64,000 nt of DNA from Paraburkholderia tagetis (GTDB lineage Bacteria > Pseudomonadota > Gammaproteobacteria > Burkholderiales > Burkholderiaceae), in contig NZ_JAKLJA010000004.1 in NCBI RefSeq assembly GCF_022213065.1, positions 62,001 through 126,000 of the forward strand, in the 5' to 3' direction. Position numbers and translations under genes: made by a program. Under the pieces are notes generated by a model. It searched no databases. It worked only from the letters and a program-made list of their open reading frames with translations, and had not been told where the DNA came from. Each line of letters begins with the position of its first letter. Positions within the stretch are counted from its first letter, which is position 1. Shown here piece after piece: positions 1 through 8,266 of the stretch.

Positions 1-247
1 AGCAAAAGGCAGTGGGGAGCGCGGCCATCACCGCCAGATGATGCAGATAACGAACCTGCCCAGACTTCAGTACGCCGCTACGCCACGCGAGCGCCGCCAA
101 CGGCACGAAGCCAAACAGGATGCGCAAAAACGAAATCTGACCTGCGCTGATCAATGCGCCCGCCCATTTCATGTAGATGAAATTTGATCCCCAGAACAGG
201 CCGAGGAGAATGAAGGCGGTATAGGTCCGTATCAAGGTACGATCCAA
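1..247 (-). CDS. EamA/DMT-family membrane transporter, N-terminal part (runs off window)
   Basis: Reading the minus strand leftwards from a TTG at 247 gives about 82 open codons that continue past the window edge. The start contains FILLGLFWGSNFIYMKWAG followed by a second hydrophobic segment (FGFVPLAALAW), typical of the first EamA repeat of drug/metabolite exporters. An in-frame stop lies just upstream of the TTG, so translation must begin at one of the TTG codons (247 or 235). No strong ribosome binding site is visible. The substrate cannot be told from this fragment. It lies downstream of fdhA in the same direction, beyond that gene's terminator. Confidence 0.72.
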   Translation of the reverse strand, partial: MDRTLIRTYTAFILLGLFWGSNFIYMKWAGALISAGQISFLRILFGFVPLAALAWRSGVLKSGQVRYLHHLAVMAALPTAFC

Positions 248-471
248 ACAGGGTTATCTGCCATTACCGGGCGCGCTTGCGGCGGCTGCCAGGATGGTAG
301 GGGCCAAGGTGTCCGTGATCCCTTCGGTGCTGCTCACGACGGGCAAACGGGTGTATTCAGCATAGCGAGCGGTATCGGACCAAGGTTGTTCTTCAGCCTG
401 GTTTATAGATAGCACAAGCGGTGCTTGAGAAATGGCGATTCGTTGTTCGGGATGCCAGGCCCTGGTCAAGC

Positions 472-494
472 AAAAAAGCCGGCCAACGGCCGGC
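472..494 (-). terminator. Rho-independent terminator of fdhA
   Basis: On the minus strand a GCCGGCC stem, three-base loop and GGCCGGC are followed by six T. It lies 50 bases past the fdhA stop, pointing the right way to end that transcript before the EamA gene. Confidence 0.85.
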
Positions 495-543
495 GAAAAC
501 TTCTTCGCGAATCGGGTTCGCCTGAGCAAGACGGGTGTGACGC

Positions 544-1746
544 TCAGGCGGCTGCTTTAAGGCTACCGTGCGGATCGATCACGAACTTCTTGGGGACACC
601 GGAATCGAATTCCGCATAGCCGCTCGGTGCCTGATCGAGTTCGATGACCGTCACATTGACGACTTCGGCAATATTGAGCTTGTCCCAAAGAATCGCTTGC
701 ATCAGGTTACGGTTGTACTTCATGACAGGCGTCTGGCCGGTGAAGAACGAGTGCGATTTGGCCCAGCCGAGGCCGAGACGTACCGAAAGACTGCCCTTTT
801 GGGCGGCCGGATCCACCGCGCCGGGATCGTCGGTGACATACAGCCCCGGAATGCCGATCTTGCCGGCCACGCGCGTTACTTCCATCAGCGAATTGAGCAC
901 CGTCGCTGGCGCTTCGACCTGCGAGCCGGTATGCCCGTGGCCGCGTGCTTCGAAGCCCACGCAATCGATGGCGCAGTCGACTTCCGGTTCGCCGAGCAAC
1001 TCCGACATCTGTTCGGCCAGCGACGCATCTTTCGAAAGATCGACCGTTTCGAATCCAACGCGGCGAGCGTGTTCGAGACGCTTCGGGTTCACGTCGCCGA
1101 TGATCGTGACGGCGGCGCCCAGGAGTCGCGCGGATGCAGCGGCCGCGAGCCCGACCGGGCCCGCACCTGCGACATAGACGCTGGCTCCGGGCGCAACGCC
1201 GGCGGTCACGGCGCCGTGATAGCCCGTGGGCAGAATATCGGACAGGCAGGTGAGATCGCGGATCTTCGCCATTGCGCGATCGCGATCGGGAAATTTAAGC
1301 AGGTTGAAGTCGGCGAATGGAACCATGACATATTCCGCCTGGCCGCCAATCCAGCCGCCCATATCGACATAGCCGTAGGCCCCGCCCGGACGCGCCGGAT
1401 TGACGTTCAGGCAGACCCCGGTGTTTTGCGCCTTGCACATGGGGCAGCGCCCGCAAGCAACGTTGAACGGGACCGACACCAGGTCGCCTTTCTTCAGCGT
1501 CATCACGTCGGAGCCGACCTCGATCACTTCGCCCGTGATTTCGTGGCCCAGCACGAGTCCGACCGGCGCAGTCGTGCGGCCGCGTACCATGTGTTGATCG
1601 GATCCGCAAATGTTCGTGGCAACGACCCGCAGAATGACACCATGGTTGGCCTTGCGGCCGGCGGGATCGGAGAGTTCGGGAAACGCAATATTCTGCACTT
1701 CCACTTTTCCAGGGCCGGTGAAAACGACGCCGCGATTTCCTGACAT
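544..1746 (-). CDS. fdhA: glutathione-independent formaldehyde dehydrogenase
   Basis: A zinc- and NAD-dependent medium-chain dehydrogenase of 400 residues, close in length and sequence to the Pseudomonas putida enzyme that oxidises formaldehyde to formate without glutathione. Visible are the catalytic zinc ligands Cys47, His68 (GHE) and Asp170, the structural zinc cysteines 98, 101, 104 and 112, and the NAD-binding run VYVAGAGPVG near residue 190. In pseudomonads this enzyme removes formaldehyde released by demethylation of betaine and dimethylglycine. Here it shares a locus with a Rieske betaine-type demethylase and an ETF-linked FAD enzyme, so the same detoxifying role is likely. A 20-bp motif 184 bases upstream recurs upstream of the DddP-like gene, suggesting co-regulation. 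Confidence 0.93.
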   Translation of the reverse strand: MSGNRGVVFTGPGKVEVQNIAFPELSDPAGRKANHGVILRVVATNICGSDQHMVRGRTTAPVGLVLGHEITGEVIEVGSDVMTLKKGDLVSVPFNVACGRCPMCKAQNTGVCLNVNPARPGGAYGYVDMGGWIGGQAEYVMVPFADFNLLKFPDRDRAMAKIRDLTCLSDILPTGYHGAVTAGVAPGASVYVAGAGPVGLAAAASARLLGAAVTIIGDVNPKRLEHARRVGFETVDLSKDASLAEQMSELLGEPEVDCAIDCVGFEARGHGHTGSQVEAPATVLNSLMEVTRVAGKIGIPGLYVTDDPGAVDPAAQKGSLSVRLGLGWAKSHSFFTGQTPVMKYNRNLMQAILWDKLNIAEVVNVTVIELDQAPSGYAEFDSGVPKKFVIDPHGSLKAAA

Positions 1747-2167
1747 GCTGTCTCCTGATTGAGTGACTTAGGGTGGCGCGAATCGTTGTGAACGGCCGGC
1801 CAGAATAGAGCACTCACCGCGACCATCAAAGCGGTCTTAGGTCCGGTGCATGCGCTGATTCGCTTTCTCGATGAGCGGTGAGTATTGGATCGAGCACCCG
1901 CGGCGTCAATGCGCATTATTTTCACGCTGGCATGACTTCAAGTTATTCGAGCGGGACGCGTATTCGACAGGCGGCCGGTATTGGGAGATTTTCGGGGGCG
2001 GTTCGTCGTGCCGCCGCACGAAGCGAGGGTCTATCGCGCCTTGATTCAGTCGCGGCGATGAAAAATATAAGCGACCCTTATGATGGCGGCGTAGAAAGCG
2101 TAATCGATATACGTTCACACGAGGACTTCGGCTAGGCGGCGGTCGCCACGATTTGACGGGGGAATGC
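1747..2167. other. intergenic region between divergent fdhA and amidohydrolase gene
   Basis: This 421-base divergent promoter region has no convincing gene. Its only clear signal is the CATGACTT-type palindrome at 1931-1950. Short open frames here lack ribosome binding sites and recognisable protein features. Confidence 0.6.
1931..1950. promoter_or_regulatory. putative operator CATGACTTCAAGTTATTCGA (copy 1 of 2)
   Basis: A near-palindromic core (ATGACTT-C-AAGTTAT) matches 18 of 20 positions with 26281-26300. Both copies sit 185-195 bases upstream of a leftward start codon (fdhA here, the DddP-like gene there). Such conservation in otherwise unrelated intergenic DNA suggests a binding site for a common regulator; which one is unknown. 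Confidence 0.55.
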
Positions 2168-3019
2168 ATGCAGAGCGAAAACTTCGGGCTCATTGCCCGC
2201 GGTAACGGGCCGGTTTTGGTAGTCGCGCCCCACATCGGCACCGGCGTACCGGCCGAATTGCTGACCAATCCAGCCTGGGCGCCAATTGATGGGCGCCTGT
2301 CCGACCCGGCAGGCGTCGCATGGATCGCCACCGCGCGCAAAAACGGCATGTCGACGGTTTCGGCGTGCATTCACCCTTGTGTGATCGACCCGAACGTGGC
2401 GACCAACAATCGGTCGCTATCCCCGCGTTTGAATCGGGTGGGACTGTGCAGGACGCACACGTCGCGCGGGGAGCCGCTCTATCCGCACGACTGCGAGCCA
2501 GACGAGGCGGCGGTTGCTGCGAGGATCGCCGCCTGGTGGCTTCCGTTCCATCAGATGGTGACTGCTGAGATCGTCCGCCTCAGGGAAATGCACGAGAACA
2601 TTGCGGTTCTTTTCTCGCACGCGAGCTCGTGGCTTTCGCCGTACCGCGAGCAGGCTGGAGGGACCGATTTCAACCTGGGAACGCATCACGGCGCAGCGTG
2701 CGACCGTCGAGTGGTTGCCGCGCTCACCGATGCTGCTCAAGAGCACGGACGGTCGTGGGTAGTCAACGGCAAGCTCGGCGGCGTCTTCGCGGCGCAGCAC
2801 TATGGCGTGCCCGAGAGCGGCGTTCATGTCGTCGAAGTGGAGATAGCCGGTAAATGGCGTAGCGAACTCGAGGCAAGCAGCGAAGCGGGGTTGGCTTGCG
2901 ATTCACCCCAAGACGACATGGCGGCACTTCTGGATCGCGCAGGCGCTGCGGTCCTGAAACTCCCGGCTGCTTCCGATGATGTGCTCGGCGCGCTCGACGC
3001 CGCGAGGTGCACCGATTAA
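2168..3019 (+). CDS. N-formylglutamate amidohydrolase family protein (divergent)
   Basis: A 283-residue protein of the N-formylglutamate amidohydrolase (HutG-like) family. The start is ATG 2168, seven bases after a GGGGGAA ribosome binding site; an upstream in-frame TTG at 2153 is less likely. It keeps the APHIGTGVP zinc-site segment near the N-terminus and a GTHHG-type motif (FNLGTHHGAACD). The family hallmark DxDW...SRYVIDLNR is replaced by DPAGVAWI and HPCVIDPNV. It may therefore deformylate something other than N-formyl-L-glutamate, or act as a related amidohydrolase. A canonical paralogue lies at 15572. The next gene, a LysR regulator 58 bases downstream, may control it. Confidence 0.8.
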   Translation: MQSENFGLIARGNGPVLVVAPHIGTGVPAELLTNPAWAPIDGRLSDPAGVAWIATARKNGMSTVSACIHPCVIDPNVATNNRSLSPRLNRVGLCRTHTSRGEPLYPHDCEPDEAAVAARIAAWWLPFHQMVTAEIVRLREMHENIAVLFSHASSWLSPYREQAGGTDFNLGTHHGAACDRRVVAALTDAAQEHGRSWVVNGKLGGVFAAQHYGVPESGVHVVEVEIAGKWRSELEASSEAGLACDSPQDDMAALLDRAGAAVLKLPAASDDVLGALDAARCTD

Positions 3020-3077
3020 CCACGGAGATCGACCGGTTTGGCGCGGACGGCGCGTCCGGGACGTGCTAAATTTTGGG

Positions 3078-4097
3078 ATGGATGCCTCCACAATGATGAA
3101 AGACAGCGCGCCAGAAAAATATCCTGATTGGGACCTCCTTGCCAGCTGGGTGGCGGTGGTGGAGGCCGGCTCGATTTCGGATGCGGCAAGTCGCCTGGCG
3201 ATTTCGCAGGCAGGTGTTTCGCAGCGTATCAAGGCGCTCGAAACGCTACTGGACACGACGTTGCTCGACCGGGCAACGCGCCCGGCTCGACCAACGGCTG
3301 CAGGTCAGCGCCTGTTCGAGCACGCCACGGTCCTCCTGCAAGGCGCCGACCAGATGGTTGAGAGCGTGCGCAATGTCACTCGCGCAAAGCGGGTCGTGGT
3401 ACGCCTCGGGTGTGTCGATTCTTTTGCAGCGACCATCGGCCCGATCGCCATTAAAGCGTTGTCCGGCACATCGCACCATATACGGCTCTGGTCTGGCATC
3501 ACGCCTGCGCTCGATGGCCAGCTTGAGGCCCGGCAGCTCGACATGGCCGTGACGACCAGCAGTACGTCGCATGCTTCCGGCATCCGCAAAAGGAAGCTGT
3601 TCTCCGAGCCTTACGTCGTGGTTCTCCCCGGCAGCTTCGAAGTCGACCGCTACACGACGCTGACCGAGTTGAGCAACCATCTGCAGTTCATTCGATATAG
3701 CGCGCGCTCGGTCATCGGCCAGCACGTCGATACCTATCTCTCGTCGCACGGCGAAAACATCGAACGCACCTGCGAGTTCGACGCCACGGATCCCATGCTG
3801 AGCCTGGTCGCGGCGGGCCTGGGGTTCGCCATCACGACGCCATTGTGCTTGTGGCAATCCCGTCACTACGTGCCCGACGTTCGCGTGGTTCCGTTGACAG
3901 CGTTTTCGCGGCACGGGCGGCCGTATGGACGGCTCACTCGTTCGTTTTATCTTTCGTATCGGGAAAACGAGCTCGGCCATCTTCCGACCGATCTCTACGA
4001 TCTGATTCGGCGCGCATTTGAACGGCAGGTCGCACGCGACATTGCGAAAGCGCTTTCGCTGAAGCCCGAAGAGGTGGGCGACACAGAAGACGAATAG
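3078..4097 (+). CDS. LysR-family transcriptional regulator
   Basis: An N-terminal winged helix-turn-helix (about residues 15-70: WVAVVEAGSISDAASRLAIS, then QAGVSQRIKALE) is followed by a substrate-binding domain, about 339 residues in all. Reading starts further upstream are open, but ATG 3078 places the helix-turn-helix at the usual position. It follows the divergent N-formylglutamate-amidohydrolase gene on the same strand with a short gap and converges on the TetR gene. The effector is not evident. Confidence 0.88.
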   Translation: MDASTMMKDSAPEKYPDWDLLASWVAVVEAGSISDAASRLAISQAGVSQRIKALETLLDTTLLDRATRPARPTAAGQRLFEHATVLLQGADQMVESVRNVTRAKRVVVRLGCVDSFAATIGPIAIKALSGTSHHIRLWSGITPALDGQLEARQLDMAVTTSSTSHASGIRKRKLFSEPYVVVLPGSFEVDRYTTLTELSNHLQFIRYSARSVIGQHVDTYLSSHGENIERTCEFDATDPMLSLVAAGLGFAITTPLCLWQSRHYVPDVRVVPLTAFSRHGRPYGRLTRSFYLSYRENELGHLPTDLYDLIRRAFERQVARDIAKALSLKPEEVGDTEDE

Positions 4098-4108
4098 TGC
4101 CGCCAGGC

Positions 4109-4771
4109 TTAGTGCCCGAAGTTGGCGAGGCCGCGAAAGCTCGTCTTCCACCCCTGGTTTGTCGCGTTGTCGATCACGCCGTGGAAGATCGCCAGCACTT
4201 CCTCGATAGAAACCGTGCCGGCCACCCGGTGCTCGATCCACAGACCATGGGTGAGCGCCAACGCTTGTATTGCATAGATGTTTGCCATCGTTGCGTCGCA
4301 GCCCGCCTGTCGAAAATCGTGAATGAAGTTCGAGCGCAGGCGTCGCGAAAACGCCGCGCATAGACGTTGCACGTCCACCTCATGCGCCGAAGAACTCCAC
4401 ATGTGCGGCCATACGTTCGCGGCGCCGGGGCTCATGACTTCGTCGCTAAAACACATGTCGACCGTGAATTTCAGGCGTTCCACGGGGTCGCTTATTTTGC
4501 GCCGGCCAGCAATCAGCTGGTTGCGAACGCTCCTGATCATGTAGACGAACGTCTTGTAGACGAGATTGCTCTTGTTCTCGAAGTGGTGATGCACCAGGCC
4601 CACTGAAACTCCCGCGTGCTCACTCACTTTCCGGATTGTCAGGTTTTCCAGACCGACTTGACCCACCACTTCCAGCGTGGCGTCGACGAGTTTAAGGCGC
4701 ATGCCGTCGTACTCCGCGGGCTCTTCCTTCCGGCTTTCAACCTTGACGGCGTGTTCCTCGTCGCGACGCAT
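4109..4771 (-). CDS. TetR-family regulator, BetI-like
   Basis: A 220-residue TetR/AcrR repressor. The DNA-binding helices are at about residues 28-75 (LENLTIRKVSEHAGVSVGLV, then HHHFENKSNLVYK), a sequence style close to BetI, the choline/betaine-responsive repressor. The C-terminal ligand domain includes WPHMWSSS, also BetI-like. Its promoter carries two copies of TGAAC-N4-GTTCA (4818-4831, 4872-4885), consistent with autoregulation. The same motif lies before the pruA-transporter-putA operon and twice before the binding-protein gene at 22467. I infer it is the local repressor of proline/betaine uptake and breakdown. The ligand could be a betaine, proline or a demethylated intermediate. Confidence 0.88.
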   Translation of the reverse strand: MRRDEEHAVKVESRKEEPAEYDGMRLKLVDATLEVVGQVGLENLTIRKVSEHAGVSVGLVHHHFENKSNLVYKTFVYMIRSVRNQLIAGRRKISDPVERLKFTVDMCFSDEVMSPGAANVWPHMWSSSAHEVDVQRLCAAFSRRLRSNFIHDFRQAGCDATMANIYAIQALALTHGLWIEHRVAGTVSIEEVLAIFHGVIDNATNQGWKTSFRGLANFGH

Positions 4772-4817
4772 GGTGCTGTCCTCAGTCAGAGAAAGGGCGG
4801 TATTGCGCCCCGAAAAC

Positions 4818-4831
4818 TGAACATTCGTTCA
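4818..4831. promoter_or_regulatory. TGAAC-N4-GTTCA operator 1
   Basis: Perfect inverted half-sites TGAAC ATTC GTTCA, 47 bases upstream of the TetR start codon. One of five copies with identical arm sequence and spacing in the window. Confidence 0.75.
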
Positions 4832-4871
4832 TGGAGATAGAAGTATAGCGGCTTTGCTCTTGCTGAAATGC

Positions 4872-4885
4872 TGAACGTTTGTTCA
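4872..4885. promoter_or_regulatory. TGAAC-N4-GTTCA operator 2
   Basis: TGAAC GTTT GTTCA, 54 bases from operator 1 (centre to centre, about five helical turns), upstream of the TetR gene. Confidence 0.75.
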
Positions 4886-5021
4886 TTTAAGTTAGGGCTA
4901 TGGTCCATGGCGTTTACCCTAGAATCGCGCGATGTTGGGCTGTTTCTGCGTGAAAACCCCTATCCAATCGACTTTGACATCTCGGAGAACGGATATATAG
5001 TCCCGTCATTGTCATTGATAC

Positions 5022-5035
5022 TGAACAAGTGTTCA
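5022..5035. promoter_or_regulatory. TGAAC-N4-GTTCA operator 3
   Basis: TGAAC AAGT GTTCA, about 280 bases before the pruA GTG start. It is the copy nearest the proline operon and probably controls its promoter. Confidence 0.75.
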
Positions 5036-5314
5036 GCTCTAAGCGAGATTTCAAGGGCGTCCATGTTCAGTGCGTGTCGTTTGCGCGCCGATCGATCCGA
5101 TGGACCCCGCCCTCAACCGTCGGTCATAACGGGCAACGATTTACAACATAAAGCGAAGTTAACTAAGCGGTTGTTCTTTTTGCACCCACTAGTCTGGGCA
5201 CTGAGCGTTGACGGTGCCTCGAATGGCCCGCAAACCTGCACCTGCTAAGGGTTGTCCCGGGTTGAACCGGTGACTGCTCAACTGCTCATCCAACTTTTTT
5301 GGTAAGGAGTAAGC

Positions 5315-6925
5315 GTGATTTCTGGTCCACAATTTCCGTTGCCGGCGAATGAAGCCGAAGTTCAATTTGGCGAAGGCACCGAGTCTGGCGCCGCGCTGCG
5401 CAGCGCGCTCGAACAGCGTGAAGTCGTCGAGATTCCGACAGTGATCGGCGGCAAGCGGTATTTTTCCAATGAAGTCACGGAGGTTCGGGCTCCTCACGAT
5501 ACGCAACGCCTGCTTGCACGCATTCATCGCCCCTCAGAAGCCCAGATCAAGGAAGCGATTTCCAGCTCCAAGGGTGTGGCCCGTGAATGGGCGAGCCTGA
5601 CGCACGCGAGCCGCGCCACGATTCTTCATCGCGCAGCGGATATCGTTGCGACACGTCTGCGCGCCAAGATCAACGCCGCCACGATGCTCGGTCAAAGCAA
5701 AACGCTCGATCAGGCAGAGCCGGACAGCGCATGCGAATTGATCGATTTCCTGCGCTTCAATGCGTACAACGCACAGCGCGTCTACGCGGAACAGCCGATG
5801 TCCGTCGCGACCGCGGTGAACCGCGCGGACTGGCGCCCGCTGGAAGGTTTCGTTTATGCGGTGTCGCCGTTCAACTTCACCGCCATCGGCGCGAACCTGA
5901 CCACGGCGCCGGCCATCATGGGCAATACGGTGCTGTGGAAGCCGTCCGAAAAGTCGGCGCTGGCGAACTACATCTTTTTCGAAGCACTCGAAGAAGCCGG
6001 CTTGCCGCCGGGCGTGATCAACTTCGTCCCCGGCGATGCCGAGCTGACGACGCGTGTCGCGCTTTCGTCGCCGGATCTCGCTGGCATTCACTTCACCGGC
6101 TCGTCGGCGGTGTTCCAGTCGCTCTGGAAGGGTGTGGCGTCGAAGGTGGACGCGTTCCGCACGATTCCGCGCCTTGTTGGCGAGACGGGCGGCAAGGACT
6201 TCGTGCTGGCCCATCCGTCGGCCAATGCATCCGAGGTCGCTATCGCGCTCGTGCGCGGCGCTTTCGAATATCAAGGCCAGAAGTGCAGCGCGGCATCTCG
6301 CGCGTACATTCCGCGCAGCCTGTGGCCCGCAGTCAGCCAGCAACTGCGTGAGCGCCTCGCCGAACTCAAGGTCGGCGATGTTGCCGATTCCAGCACCTTC
6401 ATGGGCGCGGTGATCTCGCAGGCTTCGCATCAGAAGCTCAGCCGCGTGATTGCTGCCGCGAAGGATGACTCCGCAGTGAAGCTTGTCTCCGGCGGCAAGA
6501 CCTGGACCGAACCGGGCTGGTTCGTCGAGCCTACCGTATTCGAAGTGAGCGATCCGCAGCACGCGTTGCTGAAGGAAGAACTCTTTGGACCGGTGCTCTC
6601 GGTGTTCGTCTATGAAGACGCCCAGTGGGACCAGACGCTCGAACTGATCGATGCGACGAGCCCGTATGCGCTGACTGGCTCCATCTTCTGCACGGACCGT
6701 TTCGCGCTGCACCAGGCCGAAGGCGTGCTCGTCAATGCAGCAGGCAACCTCTACCTGAACGACAAGCCCACAGGCGCAATGATCGGTCAGCAACCATTCG
6801 GCGGCGGCCGCGCGAGCGGTACCAATGACAAGGCGGGTTCGTATTTGAACCTGCTGCGCTGGGCCTCTCCGCGTGTGGTGAAGGAAACGTATCTGCCGGC
6901 TCGTGACTGGAAGTTCGGCGCCTGA
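5315..6925 (+). CDS. pruA: L-glutamate gamma-semialdehyde (P5C) dehydrogenase
   Basis: A 536-residue aldehyde dehydrogenase of the P5CDH group, oxidising glutamate-gamma-semialdehyde to glutamate with NAD. The start is GTG 5315 after an AAGGAG box at 5304. The active-site Glu290 (RLVGETGGKD) and nucleophile Cys324 (GQKCSAASR) are present, as are VSPFNFTAIG, FTGSS, the LFGPVL segment and the C-terminal PFGGGRASGTNDK. It heads the operon that continues with an ABC transporter and PutA. Because PutA's own ALDH domain lacks its catalytic residues here, this enzyme is probably the working second step of proline catabolism. Confidence 0.95.
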   Translation: MISGPQFPLPANEAEVQFGEGTESGAALRSALEQREVVEIPTVIGGKRYFSNEVTEVRAPHDTQRLLARIHRPSEAQIKEAISSSKGVAREWASLTHASRATILHRAADIVATRLRAKINAATMLGQSKTLDQAEPDSACELIDFLRFNAYNAQRVYAEQPMSVATAVNRADWRPLEGFVYAVSPFNFTAIGANLTTAPAIMGNTVLWKPSEKSALANYIFFEALEEAGLPPGVINFVPGDAELTTRVALSSPDLAGIHFTGSSAVFQSLWKGVASKVDAFRTIPRLVGETGGKDFVLAHPSANASEVAIALVRGAFEYQGQKCSAASRAYIPRSLWPAVSQQLRERLAELKVGDVADSSTFMGAVISQASHQKLSRVIAAAKDDSAVKLVSGGKTWTEPGWFVEPTVFEVSDPQHALLKEELFGPVLSVFVYEDAQWDQTLELIDATSPYALTGSIFCTDRFALHQAEGVLVNAAGNLYLNDKPTGAMIGQQPFGGGRASGTNDKAGSYLNLLRWASPRVVKETYLPARDWKFGA

Positions 6926-6957
6926 TCACCGAGTGTGGCTTTCCCTGAGGAGTTGTG

Positions 6958-8034
6958 ATGTCGACCATTGTCTCGTTCAAGAACGTTCAGAAGACCTACG
7001 ACGGTGAATCGCTCGTGGTGAAAAACCTCAACCTCGATATTCGCGAGGGCGAGTTTCTCACAATGCTAGGACCGTCCGGGTCGGGCAAGACCACCTGCCT
7101 CATGATGCTGGCCGGCTTTGAGACCGCGACGCATGGCGAGATACTGCTTCAGGGGAAGCCGATTAACCGTATTCCGCCTGAGCGGCGCAATATCGGCATG
7201 GTGTTCCAGAGCTACGCGCTGTTCCCCCATAAATCCGTGGCGGAGAACCTTGCGTTTCCACTCAAGGTTCGCAAGATCGCCAAGGATGAGATTGCCCGGA
7301 AGGTCAGCCGCGCACTGGCGATGGTGAACATGGAGAAGTTCGCGAACCGTATGCCTGGGCAACTCTCCGGCGGCCAGCAGCAACGTATCGCCGTGGCTCG
7401 TGCGCTCGTGTTCGAGCCCGCGCTCGTCTTGATGGACGAGCCGCTTGGTGCGCTGGACAAGCAACTGCGTGAGCAGATGCAATACGAAATCAAGCAGATT
7501 CACGAACAAAGCGGGCTTACGGTCGTGTACGTGACGCACGACCAGAGCGAGGCCATGACGATGTCGGACCGCATCGCGGTATTCAACAACGGCATCATTC
7601 AACAACTCGCGCCGCCGGCCGATCTCTACGAGAAGCCCGAAAACGCATTCGTCGCCCGCTTTATCGGCGAGAGCAACGAGTTGAAGGGCACGGTGGCGTC
7701 GGTCGAAAGCAAGGCGTGCACGGTCAAGCTCGACGGCGGAGCCACTATTCGCGCGAGCGCCGGGGCTGCCATTCGCGCCGCCGGTTCGACCTCGGTGTCG
7801 CTGCGCCCCGAGCGGATAGCCGTGGGCGAGCACGCGCGTGCGTGTGACAACGTATTCAGCGGCGGTGTGAAGGATCTCATCTACTACGGCGACCATCTGC
7901 GCGTGGTCATGCAAGTATGCGGGCGCAACGACTTCATCGTGAAGCTGCCGAATGACGGTGTTGCACGGCAGCTGCGTATCGGCGACTCCGTGGATGTCGG
8001 CTGGATGGCCGACGCCTGCCGAGCCTTGCAGTAA
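6958..8034 (+). CDS. ABC transporter ATP-binding protein, PotA type
   Basis: A 358-residue ATPase with Walker A (GPSGSGKTT), signature LSGGQQQRIAVARAL, Walker B (LVLMDEPLGALD), the H-loop and a C-terminal TOBE-like regulatory domain from about residue 240. The start is ATG 6958 after TGAGGAG. Together with the two permeases downstream it makes a polyamine/opine/betaine-type importer (PotABCD family). It sits between pruA and putA, pointing to proline, hydroxyproline or a proline betaine as cargo. No binding protein is encoded in the operon; the gene at 22467 shares its operator and probably fills that role. Confidence 0.92.
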   Translation: MSTIVSFKNVQKTYDGESLVVKNLNLDIREGEFLTMLGPSGSGKTTCLMMLAGFETATHGEILLQGKPINRIPPERRNIGMVFQSYALFPHKSVAENLAFPLKVRKIAKDEIARKVSRALAMVNMEKFANRMPGQLSGGQQQRIAVARALVFEPALVLMDEPLGALDKQLREQMQYEIKQIHEQSGLTVVYVTHDQSEAMTMSDRIAVFNNGIIQQLAPPADLYEKPENAFVARFIGESNELKGTVASVESKACTVKLDGGATIRASAGAAIRAAGSTSVSLRPERIAVGEHARACDNVFSGGVKDLIYYGDHLRVVMQVCGRNDFIVKLPNDGVARQLRIGDSVDVGWMADACRALQ

Positions 8035-8081
8035 CTGTCACGACGTAGAGAGTTTTTCGAAGCGTCCGGATTCAGGGCAAA

Positions 8082-8125
8082 ACCAGGTCGATACCAGGTC
8101 GATACCAGGTCAATACCAGGTCAAT
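8082..8125. repeat. four tandem 11-bp repeats ACCAGGTCRAT
   Basis: Four head-to-tail copies (two with G, two with A at the ninth base) lie in the 232-base gap between the transporter ATPase and the first permease. The unit is close to one turn of DNA, so identical edges face the same side of the helix. No terminator is visible in the gap. Confidence 0.85.
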
Positions 8126-8266
8126 ACCGAGGCGGAGCGAATCAGTTCGACTATTCGGATTACTGATTGACGTTGCCTGAAGAAGACCGCGTTCCTGCTG
8201 TCCCACGCACAAACGTATCTGCAGTTGCATTGATGAGGAGGGCGCGGTCGCGACCGCTGAACCACG

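Larger units (their letters stand above)
4772..5314. other. intergenic control region between the TetR gene and pruA
   Basis: A 543-base divergent region containing three TGAAC-N4-GTTCA sites. An open frame at 4868-5248 overlaps two of these sites, lacks a ribosome binding site and resembles no protein I know, so I treat the stretch as regulatory DNA and leader. Confidence 0.6.

Noticed and set aside
254..529. 91-codon minus-strand frame after fdhA
   Set aside because: It spans the fdhA terminator hairpin and has no protein-like pattern.
4868..5248. 126-codon plus-strand frame between the TetR gene and pruA
   Set aside because: It overlaps two operator sites, has no ribosome binding site and no recognisable features.
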